Notes: generated from the letters alone by a model not told the origin. Numbered from the stretch's first letter, positions 1 through 7,670 are shown. The stretch is 47,499 nucleotides of DNA from an uncultured Lachnospira sp. (GCA_910585095.1 CAJUBU010000005.1:1-47499), one strand, 5' to 3'. Numbers and translations are program-made.

Positions 1-10
1 GATGACAGTT

Positions 11-33
11 AAGACACGTTGGTGTCTTTTTTT
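11..33 (+). terminator. intrinsic terminator
   Basis: A 7-bp stem (AAGACAC/GTGTCTT) with a GTTG loop runs into a seven-base T run. It would end the upstream phage transcript, which lies mostly outside the window. Confidence 0.75.
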
Positions 34-73
34 AATGCAAAAATAGATTGCTGTAGAGCAGAAAGGAGTGTCT

Positions 74-340
74 ATGGAAACGATTATTTCAAGTGTGATT
101 GCAGCAGCAGTGACATTACTTGTCTGTGTTATCAATAATAGTCAGCAGGCAGCAAGAACAAGGAATTTATTAGATTACAAGTTAGAACAGCTTACAAAGA
201 GAGTCGATAAACACAACAATGTTATAGAGCGTACATATGAGCTTGAAAAACGCACAGATATACAAGAGGAACAAATAAGGGTAGCAAACCATAGAATTGC
301 AGATTTGGAGGAGCATGAGCATGAACGAATTAAAGAATAA
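74..340 (+). CDS. small phage membrane protein with coiled coil, upstream of holin
   Basis: The protein has 88 residues. Residues 1-22 form one hydrophobic segment and the rest is charged and heptad-like (EQLTKRVDKHNNV, ELEKRTDIQEEQ), suggesting a membrane-anchored coiled coil. An in-frame GTG at 68 overlaps the GAAAGGAG ribosome site, so ATG 74 is the better start. Its end overlaps the start of the holin gene. Small proteins of this shape commonly precede holins in Gram-positive phage lysis cassettes. A direct part in lysis is inferred from position only. Confidence 0.7.
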   Translation: METIISSVIAAAVTLLVCVINNSQQAARTRNLLDYKLEQLTKRVDKHNNVIERTYELEKRTDIQEEQIRVANHRIADLEEHEHERIKE

Positions 341-530
341 TACAAAAAGTTGGATAAAAGCGGCAGGAATTAGAGCAGTCAAGACGGTTGCACAGACAGC
401 TGTCGCTACGATTGGAACATCAGCAGTAATAAGTAGTGTCGATTGGGGAATGGTTGTTTCTGCCTCTGTATTGGCAGGGTTTTTGTCTATATTGACAAGT
501 ATTGCAGGCTTGCCAGAGGTTAAGGAATAA
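321..530 (+). CDS. phage holin, r1t-like family
   Basis: The product has 69 residues. A basic amphipathic N-terminus (NELKNNTKSWIKAAGIRAVK) is followed by two hydrophobic segments, and it ends with the SILTSIAGLPEV tail typical of the lactococcal phage r1t holin family. Such holins make membrane holes that let the endolysin reach the wall. GGAGGA at 307-312 gives 8-nt spacing to ATG 321 and only 2 nt to ATG 315, so 321 was chosen. The gene lies upstream of the amidase at 1403, as expected for a lysis cassette. Confidence 0.8.
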   Translation: MNELKNNTKSWIKAAGIRAVKTVAQTAVATIGTSAVISSVDWGMVVSASVLAGFLSILTSIAGLPEVKE

Positions 531-598
531 TAATTTATGAAATGCAAAAAGAAATTTATTGTAATTAACAAAAATAAATTATTAGGAGGTATAAATTT

Positions 599-1336
599 AT
601 GTTAGTAGAAATTATTGGAAAAAGAAACGAGGAAATTTTAACGACAACCACAAAACAGATTGCAGAAAACTTTAAAAAAGACCATAAAGAAGTGATTTAT
701 GCAATCGAAGGAAGAATCGCAGAAACAGAAAGAGCGGGAGGAAAAGAAAGTAAAAACAAAGGAATTATTCCTATGCTAATGGAAGGTGGGAATCCCCACG
801 TTGAAAATTACTTTATAGAATCAAGTTATATTGGAGAAAACGGCAGAAAATACAAACAATATTTTGTCACTAGAGATGGTTTTTCCCTATTGGTTATGGG
901 ATTTAGTGGAGAAGAAGCGCTGAAGTGGAAATTGAAATACATTGAAGCATTCAATGCAATGGAAAGAGAACTAAAACGCATTTATACAGAACGTCAACAA
1001 TGGCAGATTGAGCGTGATAAGGGCGTGGTTATTCGCCATATTTTAACAGATACAATTAAAATGAAAATTGCAGATAGTCCACATAAAAGGTTTGCTTATC
1101 CGAATTACACCAATTTGATTTATCGTACTTTGTTTGGAAAGACAGCAAAAGAACTTGAACAGGAGTACAGCGTAAAGCCAAAAGAGAATTTAAGGGATTA
1201 TTTCATTGGTAGTGATTTGGAAAAAGTGCAAAGTGCAGAAATGCTTATTTCAAGCCTTATAAATTGTGGTTGGGGATATGGTGAGATAAAGGAATTTATA
1301 ACTAATCAAGCCCAAAAGTTGATAGCAGTAGAATAA
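599..1336 (+). CDS. Rha family phage regulatory protein
   Basis: The 245-residue protein has the Rha signature near residues 95-125: a VTRDGFSLLVMGFSG block, then a WKLKYIEAFNAMERE helix. The N-terminal part (residues 1-90) fits the Rha DNA-binding fold. The C-terminal third is a separate basic, helical domain seen in phage antirepressor-like proteins. Rha proteins are linked to phage development and to interference with infection in hosts lacking IHF; the role here is inferred. An AGGAGG site precedes the start. Its position between holin and amidase is unusual for a regulator and suggests insertion into the lysis module. Confidence 0.8.
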   Translation: MLVEIIGKRNEEILTTTTKQIAENFKKDHKEVIYAIEGRIAETERAGGKESKNKGIIPMLMEGGNPHVENYFIESSYIGENGRKYKQYFVTRDGFSLLVMGFSGEEALKWKLKYIEAFNAMERELKRIYTERQQWQIERDKGVVIRHILTDTIKMKIADSPHKRFAYPNYTNLIYRTLFGKTAKELEQEYSVKPKENLRDYFIGSDLEKVQSAEMLISSLINCGWGYGEIKEFITNQAQKLIAVE

Positions 1337-1402
1337 GCAATATGATATGTCAAAATGAAGAAATATAAAAATAATAATAAAGAAAAGTGAGGGTATATAT
1401 TT

Positions 1403-2434
1403 ATGAGTAATAGTAATTTAGTTGATGTGGTTATAGAATCACCAAATTGTAATAGTCCAAGAAATAATCAAATTAAAAAGATTACCATTCATCATATGGC
1501 AGCAGTATGGACAGTAGAGCGTTGTGGAGAGTGCTTTGCAGATTCTAGTAGGCAAGCTTCATCCAATTATGGTATTGATAGTGATGGAAGAGTTGGTCTT
1601 TATGTAAGTGAAGAAAACAGAGCATGGACATCAGGTAATGCTGAAAATGATAACCAAGCAGTAACCATTGAAGTATCCAATTGTGAAACAGGTGGAGATT
1701 GGGCAGTATCCGACAAGGCATATGCTAAGTTGATTGATTTATGTGTGGATATTTGTCAAAGAAATGGTATTGAAAGACTGAATTATACAGGTGACACTTC
1801 AGGAAATCTTACGATACATAAAATGTTTCAGGCTACGGCTTGTCCTGGACCATATCTTGAAGCCAGAATGCTAGATATAGCAAATCAAGTAAATAAAAGG
1901 CTTGGAGTAGAAATTGATGAAGAAGTACCTGAAAATGATGTTTATATTAAATCAGACAATGTGGCGCTAGAAATAAATAATATTAAAACAGATAACATTG
2001 ATGTTGAATATCAGGTGCAGTTAAAGGAAGATGGTAGATGGCTTTCAGTTGTAAGAAATCTTACCGATTATGCAGGAATAGTTGGTAAGGAAATGATTGG
2101 TATTGCAATTAAAGTATCAAAAGGATATGCTACATACAGAGTACATGATGTTGATGGTTGGCATGGATTGATTGATACAAGAAATACCAATATTAACGAT
2201 TTTCAAAATGGTTATGCAGGTAATAACAAGCCAATAGACGCATTGGAAGTATATTATTATACACCTGAAGATATTGTTCAAGAGAGTGGCTATAAAAAAG
2301 CAGTTTACCATGTATCACCAGTAAATGGAGAATATTTTGACTGGCAGCATGATAATGAAACAAGTAATAATCAAGATGGCTATGCAGGTGTATTTGGTAT
2401 GCCAATTGATAGAGTGCAGATTGTGATTGAATAA
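1403..2434 (+). CDS. phage endolysin, N-acetylmuramoyl-L-alanine amidase
   Basis: Residues about 20-165 form an amidase_2 domain with zinc-ligand motifs ITIHHMA (His30-His31) and LTIHKMFQATACPGP (second histidine and the TACPGP cysteine). It would cleave the bond between MurNAc and the stem peptide. Residues about 190-343 hold wall-binding-like repeats marked by NGYAGNNKPIDALEVYYYTP and DGYAGVFGMPIDRVQIVIE. No signal peptide is visible, so export would depend on the holin. It is the last gene of the lysis cassette, and the toxin promoter at 2451 starts 16 bp after its stop. Confidence 0.92.
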   Translation: MSNSNLVDVVIESPNCNSPRNNQIKKITIHHMAAVWTVERCGECFADSSRQASSNYGIDSDGRVGLYVSEENRAWTSGNAENDNQAVTIEVSNCETGGDWAVSDKAYAKLIDLCVDICQRNGIERLNYTGDTSGNLTIHKMFQATACPGPYLEARMLDIANQVNKRLGVEIDEEVPENDVYIKSDNVALEINNIKTDNIDVEYQVQLKEDGRWLSVVRNLTDYAGIVGKEMIGIAIKVSKGYATYRVHDVDGWHGLIDTRNTNINDFQNGYAGNNKPIDALEVYYYTPEDIVQESGYKKAVYHVSPVNGEYFDWQHDNETSNNQDGYAGVFGMPIDRVQIVIE

Positions 2435-2450
2435 AAGTTATAGAAAAGAG

Positions 2451-2479
2451 TTGAAACTCTTATTTAACAATGGTAGAAT
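2451..2479 (+). promoter_or_regulatory. promoter of the type I toxin mRNA
   Basis: TTGAAA (2451-2456), a 17-bp spacer and TAGAAT (2474-2479) predict a start near 2486. This leaves about a 100-nt leader before the toxin start codon. Confidence 0.65.
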
Positions 2480-2503
2480 AATTTAAGGTTCTACCAAGAT
2501 GGT

Positions 2504-2750
2504 AGGCGGTTAGCCCTCTTCGGAGGGACTGTGACCCTCCGTTTACATAGAAACTCGAAAGAGAATCTAGGAAAGGAGGGCGTGTGTTATGTTGACTATA
2601 GAAGGTTTGATAGCGGTACTAGCATTATGTGGTACTTGCTTTGGAATTGGATATACAATAGGATTTCATCATGGAAAAACACAGAAATAGCCGCCCTGTC
2701 TGATAAATTGAGCGGCTGTTTCTAAGCTGACTATATCGGGCTAACCGTCT
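2504..2750 (+). promoter_or_regulatory. end-to-end pairing and leader hairpin in the toxin mRNA
   Basis: AGGCGGTTAGCCC (2504-2516) can pair over 13 bp, with one G-U, to GGGCTAACCGTCT (2738-2750), closing the 5' and 3' ends of the predicted transcript. In the leader CGGAGGG (2521-2527) pairs with CCCTCCG (2535-2541), and the same CCCTCC could mask the ribosome site GGAGGG (2575-2580). Long-distance pairing of this kind keeps the primary mRNA of several type I toxins untranslated; its function here is inferred. Confidence 0.6.
2589..2690 (+). CDS. type I toxin, small hydrophobic (holin-like) peptide
   Basis: The gene encodes 33 residues beginning MLTIEGLIAVLALCG: one transmembrane helix (about residues 4-25) and a short polar tail ending HHGKTQK. 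GGAGGG lies 8 nt upstream of ATG. Size and topology fit the membrane toxins of Gram-positive type I systems (TxpA/BsrG-like), often annotated as putative holin-like toxin. The long structured leader, the 3'-end pairing and an opposing promoter support this reading. A longer open frame at 2531-2725 on the same strand has no matching ribosome site and is probably spurious. No toxicity can be shown from sequence. Confidence 0.65.
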   Translation: MLTIEGLIAVLALCGTCFGIGYTIGFHHGKTQK

Positions 2751-2799
2751 ATCGGTAGTTCCCAAAGGGTGTCTGTTACCAGCAGATACCCTTTTTTCT
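2680..2799 (-). ncRNA. putative antisense RNA antitoxin
   Basis: A minus-strand promoter at 2806-2834 would start an RNA near 2799. A minus-strand terminator follows about 85 nt later: AGCCGC/GCGGCT arms (2712-2717 and 2689-2694), then a T-rich run across 2677-2690. The RNA would be fully complementary to the 3' part of the toxin mRNA, including the segment used for end-to-end pairing, as in RatA/TxpA-type pairs. Both ends are predictions. Confidence 0.55.
2766..2798 (+). terminator. terminator of toxin mRNA
   Basis: GGGTGTCTG and CAGATACCC pair (one G-U) around a short loop and are followed by CTTTTTTC. This sets the toxin transcript at about 310 nt. Confidence 0.7.
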
Positions 2800-2805
2800 A
2801 TTGAT

Positions 2806-2834
2806 ATTGTAACATATGCAATTTTTATTTGCAA
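2806..2834 (-). promoter_or_regulatory. promoter of the antisense RNA
   Basis: On the minus strand TTGCAA (2834-2829), 17 bp and TACAAT (2811-2806) form a near-consensus promoter pointing into the 3' end of the toxin gene. Confidence 0.6.
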
Positions 2835-2915
2835 TATTCTTTTTTCAGAATCATTGAATGATGATAATTTATATTTTCAACTATCTTTGTGAATGTAGAA
2901 CTTTTTATTTACTCT

Positions 2916-2957
2916 ATCACTCCCTAATTAATATAAAATTATTAGGGAGTGATTTTG
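2916..2957 (+). terminator. long perfect hairpin, probable terminator
   Basis: ATCACTCCCTAAT (2916-2928) and ATTAGGGAGTGAT (2941-2953) form a 13-bp perfect stem followed by TTTGTAT. It lies past the toxin locus and could stop transcripts from either side. Confidence 0.55.
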
Positions 2958-3361
2958 TATATATACCAATTTTTAACATAAGAAATATTATAACTCAGGT
3001 CTCCATACCAAAAATATAAAAACATATGGATACCTTATGAAAAAATGCAATAGAGTCTTTCTTAATTAAATTTATATTTTTATTTAAAAAGTATGAAAAA
3101 AACTGGTGATATATCGAAATAAATACTAAAATTATGTATTATAAATAATTAATAAAAAGAAGTAGTCTTACTATTGTTTTCTTTAATTAAAAGGTAGTAT
3201 AACATATATAAACATGTAAATCAATAAAAAGTTAAAGTAATAAAATATTAGAAAAGTATTAGTAATTGTATAGTTTTTTGTTAGTTATCTTTTCATAATA
3301 TTTTACCTTTATTTTTTATGTTGTTTTATCTCCAGCATTTTTTTGCCGGAGGCTTATTACT
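2958..3361. other. AT-rich gap without a recognised gene
   Basis: About 400 bases of very AT-rich sequence with no supported reading frame. A short imperfect hairpin around 3332-3352 (CTCCAGCA/TGCCGGAG) is the only structure noted. It may include degraded phage sequence. Confidence 0.5.
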
Positions 3362-3555
3362 TTATACACCATACATTACATAACCTTTCAATCCTGCATT
3401 TCTAATTTTTCCGTAAAAATCACATTTTCCAGTGTATCGCGCATTGTATTTTCCATTTCTTTCCAATTTGTAATTTGTGAAATGTCATAAATAAATTTGA
3501 TTTTTGCTTCTGGAAAAATCTCTTTTATTGCTTTTCTAATTTCTTTTTTATTCAT
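3362..3555 (-). pseudogene. small phage protein, frameshifted
   Basis: From ATG 3555, with GGAG upstream, the frame runs 55 codons (start MNKKEIRKAIKEIFPEAKI) to a stop at 3388. Switching frame in an A run (T3425-T3428 on the plus strand) gives a longer and more protein-like end, KCDFYGKIRNAGLKGYVMYGV, stopping at 3362. One A missing from the run would explain this, so the intact protein was probably 64 residues. The family is not recognised. It has its own operator-bearing promoter at 3593-3621. A sequencing error in the run is possible. Confidence 0.5.
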
Positions 3556-3592
3556 AGTTTTTTCTCCTTGTTTTCTTTTTTACTATGTTTAT

Positions 3593-3621
3593 ATTATAAT
3601 CTAAAATTAGAATAATATCAA
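3593..3621 (-). promoter_or_regulatory. minus-strand promoter with palindromic operator in the spacer
   Basis: TTGATA (3621-3616), 17 bp and TATAAT (3598-3593) read toward 3555. The spacer holds the palindrome TCTAA-AA-TTAGA (3600-3611), and a second, weaker copy lies at 3631-3644. Confidence 0.65.
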
Positions 3622-3655
3622 CATTTTTTATTCAAAAATTAGAATACTTCTTGAG

Positions 3656-3691
3656 TTGACTTTTTACCGATGGAATGTTATTCTATCGGTA
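3656..3691 (+). promoter_or_regulatory. promoter with 27-bp operator upstream of HTH gene
   Basis: TTGACT (3656-3661), 17 bp and TATTCT (3679-3684) precede the gene at 3717. The palindrome TACCGAT-N-GAAT-N3-ATTC-N-ATCGGTA (3665-3691) covers the spacer and -10. A dimeric repressor, perhaps the downstream product itself, is the expected ligand. Confidence 0.6.
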
Positions 3692-3716
3692 TAAAATATG
3701 AGAGGAGCAAAGAAAG

Positions 3717-3944
3717 TTGATTAAATATAAAATAGATGTATTTAAAGAATTAAAAAAGCATGGATATAATCAAACAAGGATACAAAAAGAAAAACTTTTA
3801 CCAGCGCAGACGGCACAGAATATAAAAGCTGGAAAGAGTATAACGCTTGAAACATTAAATAAAATATGTATTATGTGTAAACTACAACCTGGTGATATTA
3901 TAGAAGTGATACCAACGAATGAGGAAATTATAAAATATTATTAG
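3717..3944 (+). CDS. small Cro/CI-type HTH regulator
   Basis: The 75-residue protein is one helix-turn-helix domain. Helices appear around residues 6-16 and 19-27 (NQTRIQKEKLLPAQTAQNIKAG), then SITLETLNKICIMCKLQPGDIIEVIPT, the layout of short YozG-like XRE regulators. It starts at TTG 3717, 10 nt after GAGAGGAG. The 27-bp palindrome over its promoter suggests autoregulation. Its ligand and its relation to the nearby TTCTAA-AA-TTAGAA operators are unknown. Confidence 0.75.
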   Translation: MIKYKIDVFKELKKHGYNQTRIQKEKLLPAQTAQNIKAGKSITLETLNKICIMCKLQPGDIIEVIPTNEEIIKYY

Positions 3945-3952
3945 AAAATCAC

Positions 3953-3981
3953 TTGACATTATTCTAAAATTAGAATATACT
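3953..3981 (+). promoter_or_regulatory. consensus promoter with perfect palindromic operator
   Basis: TTGACA (3953-3958), 17 bp and TATACT (3976-3981). The spacer is filled by TTCTAA-AA-TTAGAA (3962-3975), the same palindrome as in the promoter at 3593-3621. A repressor bound there would block RNA polymerase directly. Confidence 0.7.
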
Positions 3982-4060
3982 ATAATTAGTCTAAGAGATA
4001 AGAGACTAATAACCAGCAAGGTGGAGGACAAGCAAAACCTCAATGGAGAAAGGAGAAAAA

Positions 4061-4243
4061 ATGAGCCAAGAAATGACATTAGAAGAACAAAAGCAAATGG
4101 CGATTGACAACTACGTTAATCTAATGAGAATTAAGGCAGATGAGAAAGCCGAGAACAAAGAGCTTGACAGACAATTAAAAATAGCAAAATTGAAATTATC
4201 AACTTTTGCTATTGACTTATCAGAAATCGAAACGATGTTTTAA
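4061..4243 (+). CDS. small charged helical protein, unknown
   Basis: The product has 60 residues, almost all predicted helix and rich in Lys and Glu (EEQKQMAIDNYVNLMRIKADEKAENKELDRQL), with no signal peptide or membrane segment. GAAAGGAG lies upstream of ATG 4061. It is expressed from the operator-bearing promoter at 3953. A dimeric coiled coil is likely. The family is not recognised. Confidence 0.6.
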   Translation: MSQEMTLEEQKQMAIDNYVNLMRIKADEKAENKELDRQLKIAKLKLSTFAIDLSEIETMF

Positions 4244-4262
4244 GATTTAAGGGATAACAGAA

Positions 4263-4284
4263 AGGGCGGGCTTGTCACCGCCCT
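4263..4284 (+). terminator. GC-rich hairpin after the small gene
   Basis: AGGGCGG and CCGCCCT form a 7-bp stem with an 8-nt loop, 20 nt after the stop codon. There is no T run, so termination is uncertain. Confidence 0.35.
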
Positions 4285-4444
4285 AACTGCAAAAATTATT
4301 ATAAAATATAATTATAAATTAGTCAAATAAAAGTAGCTTTTTATTTAATGTTTTTACTAATTCCTATCTACCTGTTGGATAATGTGAGTAAAGATGTGAT
4401 GTAGACATTAATTAGTCCTCCTTAGAAATAAGTATAAAATCTTT

Positions 4445-4502
4445 GAAAAACAAAAGGAAACTTGTTATAATAAACTTGTGTTTTAACCTTGTTTCCTTTG
4501 TT
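4445..4502 (-). terminator. terminator of the minus-strand membrane operon
   Basis: Read on the minus strand, AACAAAGGAAAC (4502-4491) pairs with GTTTCCTTTTGTT (4461-4449), which runs into TTTTTC. A second hairpin, ACCGCT/AGCGGT (4519-4547), lies between it and the stop of the gene ending at 4572. Confidence 0.55.
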
Positions 4503-4571
4503 TAACAGAGGTAACATTACCGCTTGCTATTATTAATAGTGAGCGGTTATTTTAAATTGTTGATTTTTTCT

Positions 4572-6053
4572 TTAATGACATCTTTTGCAAGGAACATATC
4601 CCATAGATGTTACTTCATCATAAGTGCCTGTGTATTCGCTGTAATTTGCGTCTTTGATTTTCTTTACTTCTGAACAACTTGGAACATGAAATTTTTTAGT
4701 TGAAGTATTTAAAACATAAGTAAATACATTAGCAGATGTAGTAGCAGTTACATAAGGTTCTGTATCATCGTTATTATTTTCATTGGCTTCAGCATTGTTA
4801 TTAGAATCATTTTCGTTGTTTTCTTCATTAATAGTTGGTTCAGGTTCTGTTGTTTCTTCTTCAGTAGTAGTTGGTTCTTGAGTTTGTGATGTTGTTTCAG
4901 GTTGAGTTTCTTTTATAGTAATAGGTTCTGATGGTCTATTATTTGCTTGTACATTTTCAATTTTGGGGTATAATTGTTCATCTGAAAATACATGCTTAAG
5001 AGAAACTGTTGAAACAATACCATCTTTTAAAGTAACATTATAGTTTTTACCAGAAGAATACATAGAAAAAGTACCATCATTATTTTTAAAAACATAATTA
5101 ATAAGGTCAGATACACCACAGTTATCAACAAGCACAAGGAAAATCTCGTCTGCCTGTTCTGGAGTTACATTACAATCAGCACGAATATTATTAACAGACT
5201 TTTCATAAAAATTGTATTTTTCAGATAGTTCAGTTGATTTTGAAGTAGTTGTATTAACAAAAACTCCACAAGCATTTAAAATAATAATAAACCAAAATGA
5301 AAATGTAACTGTTAATATAATTTTTAATTGATTCGTAAAATTGTTTTGAACAGTAAAATTTTTTCGATTAGCCCATATAAAGATAATTCCTGCTGGTGGT
5401 AAAAATATCAATAATAACCATAATAATAAATTATTACTATTGTTATTTTTTGAATTTTTTGTAGAATGTGGTTGTTGATTATTATCTTCTGTTTGTGGTT
5501 TAGGAATATGTCGTAAAATATGAACAGTTGGTAATTTATCAGCAACTAATTTATAATATTTTTCAAAATCTTTTTGTGGTTCATCTCCTTTTATGATGAT
5601 AAATTCAGAAAATTCAACTAGTTTCTGTTGAGTATTTAATAATAGTTCAGAATATTTTTCTGTTTCATCAATAGCAGTGCTGTTAGAAAGTTGCTCATAA
5701 TAATTTATGGTAAGTTCTTTTAATTCTAATAAAATAGGCAAGGTTACTTTTTTAAGTTCGGTTATTGTTTTTTTATCAGATGAAGCAAGTTGTTGCCAAT
5801 GTTTTAATTGGTCGTCTGTAATGTATTTTGGGTTATTAGGATTTAGCTTGAAATCAACATAACTGTATACAAAATATATACCAATTAAAGCAACAATAAT
5901 TCCAACAAGTACAGAAGCAGAAGAAATTAAGAAAGCCAGCACAAGAATAGCTATGCCAAAAATAAAATAGGCAGTAATAGGCTTGTCTTCAAGAACAACT
6001 GTTGCTTTAGGTTGTTCTTTTTTTGATAGTTGTTCATTATTTTTTAATCCCAT
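4572..6053 (-). CDS. membrane protein with C-terminal Ada-like zinc-binding domain
   Basis: The protein has 493 residues. Two helices lie at about 25-70 (YFIFGIAILVLAFLISSASV) and a second hydrophobic block at about 205-265 (LLLWLLLIFLPPAGIIFIW, then FSFWFIIILNACG). An extracellular-type, Thr/Glu/Asn-rich linker spans about 370-435. The end, from TYVLNTSTKKFHVPSCSEV to GYVPCKRCH, is the Cys/His domain often fused to secreted nucleases and ComEC-like proteins and related to the Ada metal-binding domain. The middle membrane block is paralogous to the next gene, 18 bp upstream, so the two form an operon. In a prophage cargo position a defence or surface role is possible but unproven. Confidence 0.75.
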   Translation of the reverse strand: MGLKNNEQLSKKEQPKATVVLEDKPITAYFIFGIAILVLAFLISSASVLVGIIVALIGIYFVYSYVDFKLNPNNPKYITDDQLKHWQQLASSDKKTITELKKVTLPILLELKELTINYYEQLSNSTAIDETEKYSELLLNTQQKLVEFSEFIIIKGDEPQKDFEKYYKLVADKLPTVHILRHIPKPQTEDNNQQPHSTKNSKNNNSNNLLLWLLLIFLPPAGIIFIWANRKNFTVQNNFTNQLKIILTVTFSFWFIIILNACGVFVNTTTSKSTELSEKYNFYEKSVNNIRADCNVTPEQADEIFLVLVDNCGVSDLINYVFKNNDGTFSMYSSGKNYNVTLKDGIVSTVSLKHVFSDEQLYPKIENVQANNRPSEPITIKETQPETTSQTQEPTTTEEETTEPEPTINEENNENDSNNNAEANENNNDDTEPYVTATTSANVFTYVLNTSTKKFHVPSCSEVKKIKDANYSEYTGTYDEVTSMGYVPCKRCH

Positions 6054-6071
6054 CGTAAATACTCCTTTAAT

Positions 6072-6842
6072 TTATTCGTGGTTATTAAAATAGTATAAAA
6101 GTTGCTCGTCTTTGTTAAGGTTAGTTAAATTATCTATCGTATTACCACCTTGTTTGATATATGTACCTTTTGAATATATATCAAAGTAATATCCTGTATC
6201 ATGTGTAATTAGAGAAATACCTGATGTAGAAACATATACACAAGTACCAAAACTATATTTTGAAAAATCGTCATTTATACTGTTTTCACCTTTGGCATAT
6301 CTATAAGTGATTGTAAGATATGCACCACTTTCTTTTTTATATTTTTGAGCAGTGCAACCTTCTGTAAATGCTATTTGAAATGTTCGATAACCATTATATT
6401 TTTCTACAGAATATGGTAATTCTGTATTTTGTATATATTCGAGAGCTTCCAAATAAGACATTGAAGAATCAAAATTTAAATATAATTGTTGAAGTTCATC
6501 AAGTTCTAGCTGGGATAACGAAGTATATTTGTTAGATGTAATATTTTCATCAAATTTAGTTTTAATTTCATTAGAAATAGTAGGTTTAGTTTCTTTTGTT
6601 ATATTATTTGTATTTTGTTCTTTTGTAGATACATTATTTGCAACACTTTGTTGATTGGTAGTATTATTGTTATTTCCAGAAGCAAGAACAATAATAAACC
6701 AAAGAGAAAATACAATACTTAATATAATTTTTGTCTTTTGAGTAAAATCTTTTTTTGTAACCCACATATAAACAATGCCTATTGGTGGCAGAAATATAAG
6801 TAATCCCCATAGTAACCATTTTTTGTCTTTACTTTTGTTCAT
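6072..6842 (-). CDS. membrane-anchored protein, paralogous to its neighbour
   Basis: The product has 256 residues. Two N-terminal membrane segments (WLLWGLLIFLPPIGIVYMW and KIILSIVFSLWFIIVLASG) match the central block of the downstream protein. A Thr/Asn-rich linker (about 55-90) follows, then a soluble domain of about 160 residues with a conserved-looking end (GYYFDIYSKGTYIKQGGNTIDN). GAAAGGA precedes ATG 6842. The soluble domain is not recognised. The shared membrane module suggests duplication and a common membrane partner. Confidence 0.7.
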   Translation of the reverse strand: MNKSKDKKWLLWGLLIFLPPIGIVYMWVTKKDFTQKTKIILSIVFSLWFIIVLASGNNNNTTNQQSVANNVSTKEQNTNNITKETKPTISNEIKTKFDENITSNKYTSLSQLELDELQQLYLNFDSSMSYLEALEYIQNTELPYSVEKYNGYRTFQIAFTEGCTAQKYKKESGAYLTITYRYAKGENSINDDFSKYSFGTCVYVSTSGISLITHDTGYYFDIYSKGTYIKQGGNTIDNLTNLNKDEQLLYYFNNHE

Positions 6843-6918
6843 AAATAAAATTCCTTTCTTAAGGAGTATATATTTTTTATAAATAAATATTTTAATATAT
6901 ATTTACGTAATTTTGAAC

Positions 6919-7221
6919 TTATTTATATAGAACAAGAGTTGTATATCCTTCCATATCATCACTTAAGAAGCCTTTACCTTGATTTTTTATAGTATTTATT
7001 TTGACATCTACAATTTCATAACCATCACCTTGCATAGAAGATAATATTTCATCTAATTGCGTTGTATATTTATCTTCACAACAAAAAAATTCATTAATAA
7101 GTTTACTAAAACTATTAAACATAATAATATGTATATTTCCATCTTTTGGCTTTAGATATTTTTTGGCATCTAAATAAACAGATTTTGCCATATTTTGTTG
7201 TCCTTTGGTAAATAATCCCAT
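6919..7221 (-). CDS. small cytosolic protein, unknown
   Basis: The product has 100 residues beginning MGLFTKGQQNMAKSVYLDAK. AAGGAG lies 7 nt upstream of ATG 7221; an in-frame TTG at 7227 sits closer to that site and is less likely. The body alternates strands and helices, with LDEILSSMQGDGYEIVDVKI in the middle. There is no signal peptide or membrane helix. It is the first gene of the minus-strand cargo operon, 76 bp before the membrane proteins. Function is unknown. Confidence 0.6.
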   Translation of the reverse strand: MGLFTKGQQNMAKSVYLDAKKYLKPKDGNIHIIMFNSFSKLINEFFCCEDKYTTQLDEILSSMQGDGYEIVDVKINTIKNQGKGFLSDDMEGYTTLVLYK

Positions 7222-7472
7222 GTTCAATCTCCTTTAATTTCTGCGTTTTTTCTATTTGTATCTTTTGTACTTTTCTTTTCCCCTTTCAGGCTTATTATAC
7301 AATCGTTATATACAGTTTGCAAGAAAACATATACTTATGTTTTAAATGATTTTCAAATTACAGTATTATTAATGAATTTTGATAAAAAATGTTATTTATA
7401 AAACTAAAAAAATGATTTTAGTAAATTTTTGTTTGCTATATCTCACGTAATAATTGAGTGGGAGGTAAGATT

Positions 7473-7670
7473 ATGAAAATATTAACATGGCAGGCAAGAA
7501 ATAATAAAAATATAACTTTAGTGAAGTTATCAAGTAAGACTGGAATAAGTAAAAGCACTTTAAATAATATAGAAAATGGTAGAGTGTTTCCAACAATATT
7601 ACAGTTGGAATCTATTGCAAAAGCATTAGATGTAAAAATAAGTGACCTTTATGATAGCGAATATAAATAA
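7473..7670 (+). CDS. short XRE-family HTH regulator
   Basis: The product has 65 residues: a single Cro/CI domain with LVKLSSKTGISKSTLNNIENG as helices 2-3 and ESIAKALDVKISDLYD as the closing helices. GGGAGG (7460-7466) fits ATG 7473 rather than the upstream GTG 7458. No effector domain is present. It stands alone between the cargo operon and the repressor region and may control the divergent cargo operon. Confidence 0.75.
   Translation: MKILTWQARNNKNITLVKLSSKTGISKSTLNNIENGRVFPTILQLESIAKALDVKISDLYDSEYK

Noticed and set aside
2531..2725. 64-codon plus-strand frame over the toxin gene
   Set aside because: It starts at GTG within the leader hairpin, has no ribosome site and is not protein-like; the 33-codon frame with GGAGGG is preferred.
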